Assembly: GCA_024710825.1 (NCBI GenBank) | Contig: JANJUA010000278.1 | Span: 1 to 10,420, forward strand | Length of the DNA stretch: 10,420 nt | Direction of reading: 5' to 3' | From: Solirubrobacteraceae bacterium | Lineage (GTDB): Bacteria > Actinomycetota > Thermoleophilia > Solirubrobacterales > Solirubrobacteraceae | Shown here: in pieces, positions 6,877 through 10,420 of the stretch | Layout of the letters: each line of letters begins with the position of its first letter | Numbering within the stretch: the stretch's first letter is position 1 | Made by a program: the position numbers and the translations under genes | The notes under the pieces: generated by a model | Told to the model about the DNA's origin: nothing | What the model saw: the letters and a program-made list of their open reading frames with translations, nothing else | Database searches by the model: none

Positions 6877-7486
6877 GGAGGCCTCGCAGCAGTCCGGTGT
6901 CGCTGCTGCCGAACCGCTCGTGGATCCGCGAGCCGAACGCAGCCGCGACGGCGAGCACCGCCAGCAGGTCGAAGAGCAGGGCGAGCTCGAGCGCCCCGGG
7001 GACCCCGCCGGCCACGGTCAGGCCGGCCAGATACACGCCGTTCTCGGCGACGAGGAAGCCGACGGCCTGGAACACCACGGCGCGTCGCACCGCCGCGATG
7101 ACGATCCCCTGCACCAGCAGGGCGATGACGACGTGCTCGGCCCCCGGGTCGTCGAGCGGCAGCGCCGGGACGAGCGCCGCGGCGACCGCGACGGCCCCCA
7201 CCGCCACCACGAGCCGGTGCAGGACGAAGCGCTCCGACGCGACGCGCCGCGGCTCGCGCGTGCCCCGGACGACCCACAGCAGCAGGCCCGGCAGCACCAC
7301 GCCGCGCGCCAGCAGGATGACGACCGCCAGCGCGAGCTCGCCGGGCGCGCCCTCCGCGTGGGCGATCGCCAGGGCTCCGAGGAGCAGCGACTGGCCGGCG
7401 AGCAGCGCGATCCCGAGCGTCCGTCGCCGCACGGCCACGACGGCGAAGCCGAGCGCGACGAGGGCCCACAGCACCTCCGGGCTCAT
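6869..7486 (-). CDS. hyfE: HyfE-like membrane subunit
   Basis: This 205-residue hydrophobic protein with about six membrane spans sits between the hyfC- and hyfF-like genes, where HyfE lies in hydrogenase-4 loci and HycP (Rv0085) in mycobacteria. HyfE proteins are small membrane subunits with a NuoK-like part that help connect the antiporter-like subunits to the anchor. In the second half, FLVAENGVYLAGL (around 144-156, with E148) resembles the NuoK intramembrane-Glu segment, and E167 and D173 lie in a later hydrophobic stretch. It starts at ATG 7486 in an ATGA overlap with the preceding stop and ends 8 bp inside the hyfF-like gene. The assignment rests on this NuoK-like motif, topology, size and gene order, so it is somewhat less certain than for its neighbours. 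Confidence 0.85.
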   Translation of the reverse strand: MSPEVLWALVALGFAVVAVRRRTLGIALLAGQSLLLGALAIAHAEGAPGELALAVVILLARGVVLPGLLLWVVRGTREPRRVASERFVLHRLVVAVGAVAVAAALVPALPLDDPGAEHVVIALLVQGIVIAAVRRAVVFQAVGFLVAENGVYLAGLTVAGGVPGALELALLFDLLAVLAVAAAFGSRIHERFGSSDTGLLRGLRD

Positions 7487-8412
7487 GCCGGCCCCGTCGC
7501 GAGCAGCGTCGCCAGCCCGATGAGGCACAGCGCGGCGCCGCCGCCCAGGAAGAGGGGGACGCGGAGGATGCGCATCTTGGCGAGGACGGTCTCCGTGAGC
7601 GCCACCGCGGCGCACAGCGTGGGGATCGCGACGGCCGTGACGGCGAGCTGCACGCCGAAGCCGTCGGCCTTCGGGACGAACAGCGCGACGCCCAGCATGA
7701 GCACGATCCACAGTCGGGTCGCGGCCGCCCATTGGAGCCCCGCCTGCTCGCGGCCCGCGTACTCGAGCACCGCGCCCTCGTGGACCATCGTCAGCTCGAG
7801 GTGCGTGTCGGGGTTGTCGACCGGCTGGCGGCCGGTCTCGGCCAGGGCGACCAGGGCGAAGGCCACGGCGGCGCACCAATGCGCGGGCTCGCGCCAGACG
7901 TCCGCGCCCGCGGCCGCCGCCGCCATCGTCGTCAGGTCGGTGCTGCCGCCGGCGGCCAGGGCGGCGAGCACGATGACGAGCAGCAGCGCGCCTTCGACGA
8001 ACACCGCGAAGGTCAGGTCTCGGCTCGCACCCATGAGCGCGAAGCCGCTGCCGGTGTCCCAGGTGGCGAGCCCGATGGCGAAGCGCCCGGCCGCGAGCAG
8101 GCCGACCAGAACCAGGGCGTCGTGACCGAGCCCCCAGTCCGGCGCCTGCCCGCCGATCGGCACGACGAGCAGGGCGAGGGCGGTCGAGGCCACGACGACG
8201 GCGGGGGCGAGGCGGTACACCGGCCCGGCGAGCTCGGGAGCGACCGTGCTCTTGCGCCACAGCCGGCGCAGCTCGCGATACGGCTGCAAGGGCCCGGGCC
8301 CGCGGCGGCCCTGGAGCCGTCCCTTGAGGGTCTGGACGAGGCCGGCCGCCAGCGGCGCGACCCCGAGGCCGGCAAGCTGGAGGGCGCCGGCGAGAGCCTG
8401 CTCGGCCGTCAT
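7483..8412 (-). CDS. hyfC: NuoH-like membrane anchor subunit (HyfC/HycD family)
   Basis: This 309-residue, approximately eight-span protein belongs to the NuoH/HycD/HyfC family, which anchors the peripheral small and large subunits in the membrane and passes conformational or electrostatic coupling to the antiporter-like subunits. Diagnostic motifs are GRRGPGPLQPYRE (35-47) in the first cytoplasmic loop, ALMGASRD around 125-132, and ETGRQPVDNPDTHLELTM (192-209) followed by VHEG and LEYAGRE. The acidic/polar loop containing E192, H204, E206, H211 and E212 faces the [4Fe-4S] subunit in relatives. Length matches mycobacterial HycD (about 316 residues by memory). It starts at ATG 8412 in an ATGA overlap with the hyfB-like stop, preceded by GGGGG about seven bases upstream, and it ends with an ATGA overlap with the hyfE-like gene. 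Confidence 0.94.
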   Translation of the reverse strand: MTAEQALAGALQLAGLGVAPLAAGLVQTLKGRLQGRRGPGPLQPYRELRRLWRKSTVAPELAGPVYRLAPAVVVASTALALLVVPIGGQAPDWGLGHDALVLVGLLAAGRFAIGLATWDTGSGFALMGASRDLTFAVFVEGALLLVIVLAALAAGGSTDLTTMAAAAAGADVWREPAHWCAAVAFALVALAETGRQPVDNPDTHLELTMVHEGAVLEYAGREQAGLQWAAATRLWIVLMLGVALFVPKADGFGVQLAVTAVAIPTLCAAVALTETVLAKMRILRVPLFLGGGAALCLIGLATLLATGPA

Positions 8413-8425
8413 CCGAGCACCCCCA
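8409..8425 (-). repeat. 17-bp repeated junction, copy 2 (hyfB end / hyfC start)
   Basis: Identical to 5407-5423. On the minus strand it encodes the final GVLG and stop of the hyfB-like gene and holds the ATGA overlap that starts the hyfC-like gene, with the same GGGGG run seven bases before the ATG. The two genes ending in this sequence belong to the same antiporter-like family. Confidence 0.7.
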
Positions 8426-10337
8426 GTCGCAGCAGCGCCAGTAGGGCGAGCAGCAGCCCGAGCAGATAGAGGACGTAGGCCCGCAGGCTGCCGGACTGCA
8501 GGCGACGCGCGGCCGCGGCTCCGCGCAGCGCCACGCGGAGCGCCGGCCCGTAGAGCACCGTGTCGAAGAGCTGCGGGACCTCCGAGCGGTGACGGACGGC
8601 GACCACGATGCCGGGGCGCTCGTCGATCCGAACCTCGCGCCGGGGCCGGTACACGGCCTCCAGCATGAGTCGCAGCGGCTTGGTGAAGCCGGCCCCGGTC
8701 CACCACAGCGACGGCTCGACGCGCTGGCCGCACGTCCAGGCCGGCGCGACGGCGGCGCGGGGCCCCGAGCTCGTCACCCGCCACACGAGGGCGACGAGGG
8801 CGGTCAGTCCGACGACGAGTCCCAGCGCCGGCAGGCCGCCGGTGCCTGGGAGGTCGAGGTCGATGCCTGCCGCCGGTGCGGGGCGCGCGGGGCCGAGGGC
8901 GCTCAGGGTCGGCAGAAGCAGGCCGGCCGTCGCGGCGAGAGCCACGCAGAACGCCCCGGACAGCGCCAGCGCCGCGCGGGTGGCGACCGGGCGCTCCCGC
9001 GCCGCCGCGGCCTCAGGCGTCCGCGGCTCGCCGAGGAGCACGAGCCCGGCCACCTTCACGAAGCAGAAGACCGCGAGCGCCGCCGTGACGGCGAGCGCGG
9101 CCGCTGCCAGCACGCCGGCGACGGACACGCCCGCGGCATCGGCGTAGCCGACGTGCAGCAGGGACTGAAGCGTCAGCCACTCCGAGACGAAGCCGTTCAG
9201 GGGCGGTAGCCCGGCGATGGCCGCGCAGCCCAGCAGGAAGGTCCACCCGGTCCAGGGCATGCGCCGCAGCAGGCCGCCGAGGCGGTCGAGGGACAGGCCG
9301 TCGGTCTCGTGGGCGAACGCGCCCGCGCCGAGGAAGAGCAGCCCCTTGAACGCCGCGTGGTTGGCCACGTGCAGCAGCGCGGCGCCGAACGCGACCGCGC
9401 TCCACGCCGCCTCTCCCTCGGCGCCGAGCACCGCCGCCGCCCCCAGCGCCAGGCTCACGATGCCGACGTTCTCGATCGAGCTGAAGGCCAGCAGGCGCTT
9501 GAGCTCGCGCTGGACCAGCGCGTAGAGCACCCCGCCCAGGGCGGAGACGGCGCCGACGGTCAGCAGCGCGATGCCGAGCCACAGCGGCGGCGGTCCGGCC
9601 CACTCGAAGGCGACCCGGACGAGCCCGTAGAGGGCGATCTTCAGCATGACCCCCGACATCAGCGCCGACAGGTGGCTGGGCGCCACCGGGTGAGCCCGCG
9701 GCAGCCAGGCGTGAAGGGGCATCAGCCCCGCCTTGGTGCCGAAGCCGATCAGCGCGCTGACCAGAACCAGCAGCTGCGGGCCGTCGGCGGCCAGCCGGCC
9801 GCCGAGCGCGTGCTCGTGGGCCAGCGTGAGCATGGCGACCCACACCCCGGCGCCCCCGATGTGCGTGATCGCGAGGTAGACGAAGACGGCGCGACGCACG
9901 GCGGCGTCCCGGCGGGCGACGAGGATCGCGACGGCCGGGACGAGCGTCATCAGCTCCCAGAAGGCCAGGAAGGTGACCGCGTCGCGCGCGGCGAGCACGC
10001 CGACCAGCGCGAGGACGAACGCCGCCGTCAGCGCGGTGAGCGGCCGGCGCACCGGCGAGTCCCGGAGAGCGTCGGACGCGTACAGGAACGCGGGCACGGC
10101 GGCCGCCGCGAGCACGAGCAGGAAGAAGGCGCTGAGGCCGTCGAGTCCGAGCCGCGGCTCCACGCCGTCGTGGAAGGCGGCGCCCACCGGCGCGCCGTCG
10201 ATCAGGACGCCGAGCGCGGCGGCCGCGAGCACCACGAGACCCACGAGCGCGACGACGAGCGCCGCGGGACCGCGGCTCAACGACAGCGGGATGCCGGCGG
10301 CCACGAGAGCCGCTCCGGCCACCAGCGCCGTGGTCAC
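8409..10337 (-). CDS. hyfB: HyfB-like antiporter-type proton-channel subunit
   Basis: This 642-residue protein belongs to the NuoL/HycC/HyfB antiporter-like family; mycobacterial Rv0083 is about 640 residues by memory. Key residues of the proton path are visible: E128 in FWELMTL, K202 in GTKAGLMPLHAWLPRAHPVAPSHLSALMSG (key residues K202, H209, H216, S221), K233 in MLKIALYG, K280 in LKRLLAFSSIENVG, H327 and K331 in NHAAFKGLLFLGAG, and E386 in VSEWL. A C-terminal part after the core contains AWTCGQ and GFTKPLR, typical of HyfB/HycC-type proteins, then a basic loop and a final membrane span. It starts at GTG 10337, in a GTGA overlap with the stop of an upstream frame, and has no clear ribosome binding site. 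It is the first complete gene of the operon in this window; the promoter must lie beyond the right edge. Confidence 0.93.
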   Translation of the reverse strand: MTTALVAGAALVAAGIPLSLSRGPAALVVALVGLVVLAAAALGVLIDGAPVGAAFHDGVEPRLGLDGLSAFFLLVLAAAAVPAFLYASDALRDSPVRRPLTALTAAFVLALVGVLAARDAVTFLAFWELMTLVPAVAILVARRDAAVRRAVFVYLAITHIGGAGVWVAMLTLAHEHALGGRLAADGPQLLVLVSALIGFGTKAGLMPLHAWLPRAHPVAPSHLSALMSGVMLKIALYGLVRVAFEWAGPPPLWLGIALLTVGAVSALGGVLYALVQRELKRLLAFSSIENVGIVSLALGAAAVLGAEGEAAWSAVAFGAALLHVANHAAFKGLLFLGAGAFAHETDGLSLDRLGGLLRRMPWTGWTFLLGCAAIAGLPPLNGFVSEWLTLQSLLHVGYADAAGVSVAGVLAAAALAVTAALAVFCFVKVAGLVLLGEPRTPEAAAARERPVATRAALALSGAFCVALAATAGLLLPTLSALGPARPAPAAGIDLDLPGTGGLPALGLVVGLTALVALVWRVTSSGPRAAVAPAWTCGQRVEPSLWWTGAGFTKPLRLMLEAVYRPRREVRIDERPGIVVAVRHRSEVPQLFDTVLYGPALRVALRGAAAARRLQSGSLRAYVLYLLGLLLALLALLRLGVLG

Positions 10338-10420
10338 GTCCGCGGACGCTTTCGCTGCTGGCGCTTCTCGTCCTCGGCGAGCTCGCGAGCGAGGTCGCCG
10401 AGCAGCTCCTCGGTGTGCTC
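10334..10420 (-). CDS. C-terminal end of an unidentified protein (partial)
   Basis: The minus strand has an open frame entering from the right edge and ending in TGA at 10336-10334, within a GTGA overlap with the hyfB-like start. Twenty-eight codons are visible, giving a highly charged tail (EHTEELLGDLARELAEDEKR, then a basic QQRKRPRT end) that looks helical and soluble. The GTGA overlap copies the other junctions of this operon, which is the main reason to believe the frame is a gene. Nothing in the tail identifies a family. It does not look like the end of a membrane subunit; a regulator or soluble accessory protein is possible. Confidence 0.55.
   Translation of the reverse strand, partial: EHTEELLGDLARELAEDEKRQQRKRPRT

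Noticed and set aside
3507..10337. Respiratory complex I (nuo) operon
   Set aside because: The large subunit is a NuoC-NuoD fusion with Cys near its C-terminus, the membrane set includes HyfE-, HyfB- and HyfF-type proteins, and there are no nuoA, E, F, G, I, J or separate K genes, so a Hyf/Hyc-type complex fits better.
5407..10337. Mrp-type Na+/H+ antiporter operon
   Set aside because: Antiporter-like subunits occur, but with NuoH-, NuoB- and NuoD-like partners and without MrpB, E, F or G equivalents.
1..10420. tRNA, rRNA, CRISPR array, insertion sequence or phage attachment site
   Set aside because: Nearly all bases are explained by protein genes with uniform composition. I saw no regularly spaced repeats, transposase motifs or tRNA-like folds when reading both strands, though short RNAs inside genes cannot be excluded by eye.

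Overview
The window comes from a very GC-rich genome. Almost every base is coding, genes overlap by a few bases, GTG starts are common and TAnnnT-type -10 boxes appear to lie directly upstream of start codons. This fits an actinomycete-like bacterium (Actinomycetota). A deep branch such as Thermoleophilia/Solirubrobacterales is my guess only, because no rRNA or other marker gene is present.

Left part (1-3556): a divergent gene pair plus one follower, probably concerned with the cell envelope. A minus-strand multi-span membrane protein (cut by the left edge, start at 655) and a plus-strand gene (681-2804) diverge from a 25-bp gap whose two candidate -10 hexamers overlap on opposite strands. 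The plus gene encodes a membrane protein whose C-terminal third is a PI-PLC-X-like phosphodiesterase domain, predicted to lie outside the cell. It is coupled by a GTGA overlap to a second multi-span protein (2801-3556). That protein is a clear distant paralogue of the minus-strand one: both carry HxHH...GI, FGVG...TLDExAL and DVYWxExG. I cannot assign a function to this His/Asp/Glu-rich membrane family.

Right part (3507-10420): one tightly packed minus-strand operon, read right to left: the last 28 codons of an unknown gene, then hyfB-, hyfC-, hyfE-, hyfF-, hyfG- and hyfI-like genes. Every junction overlaps. The products are the membrane and peripheral core of a group 4 [NiFe]-hydrogenase-like (formate hydrogenlyase / hydrogenase-4 / complex I related) complex: two antiporter-like proton-channel subunits (HyfB, HyfF), a NuoH-like anchor (HyfC), a HyfE subunit, a NuoC-NuoD-like large subunit (HyfG) and a NuoB-like [4Fe-4S] small subunit (HyfI). 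From memory, subunit set and sizes resemble the mycobacterial Rv0082-Rv0087 'hyc' locus. No ferredoxin-like subunit, formate dehydrogenase or maturation gene is visible.

The most notable point is in the large subunit. Its first metal-binding signature is degenerate (CxxC has become C175-A-A-D178, and the downstream His is Asn). The C-terminal CxxC survives, but preceded by Glu-Leu rather than Asp-Pro. The protein ends exactly where hydrogenase precursors are cleaved during maturation. This suggests a hydrogenase-related complex with an altered or absent NiFe site, coupled to ion translocation, with unknown redox partner. The two parts of the window converge tail to tail with a 50-bp overlap, and nothing in the sequence links their functions.
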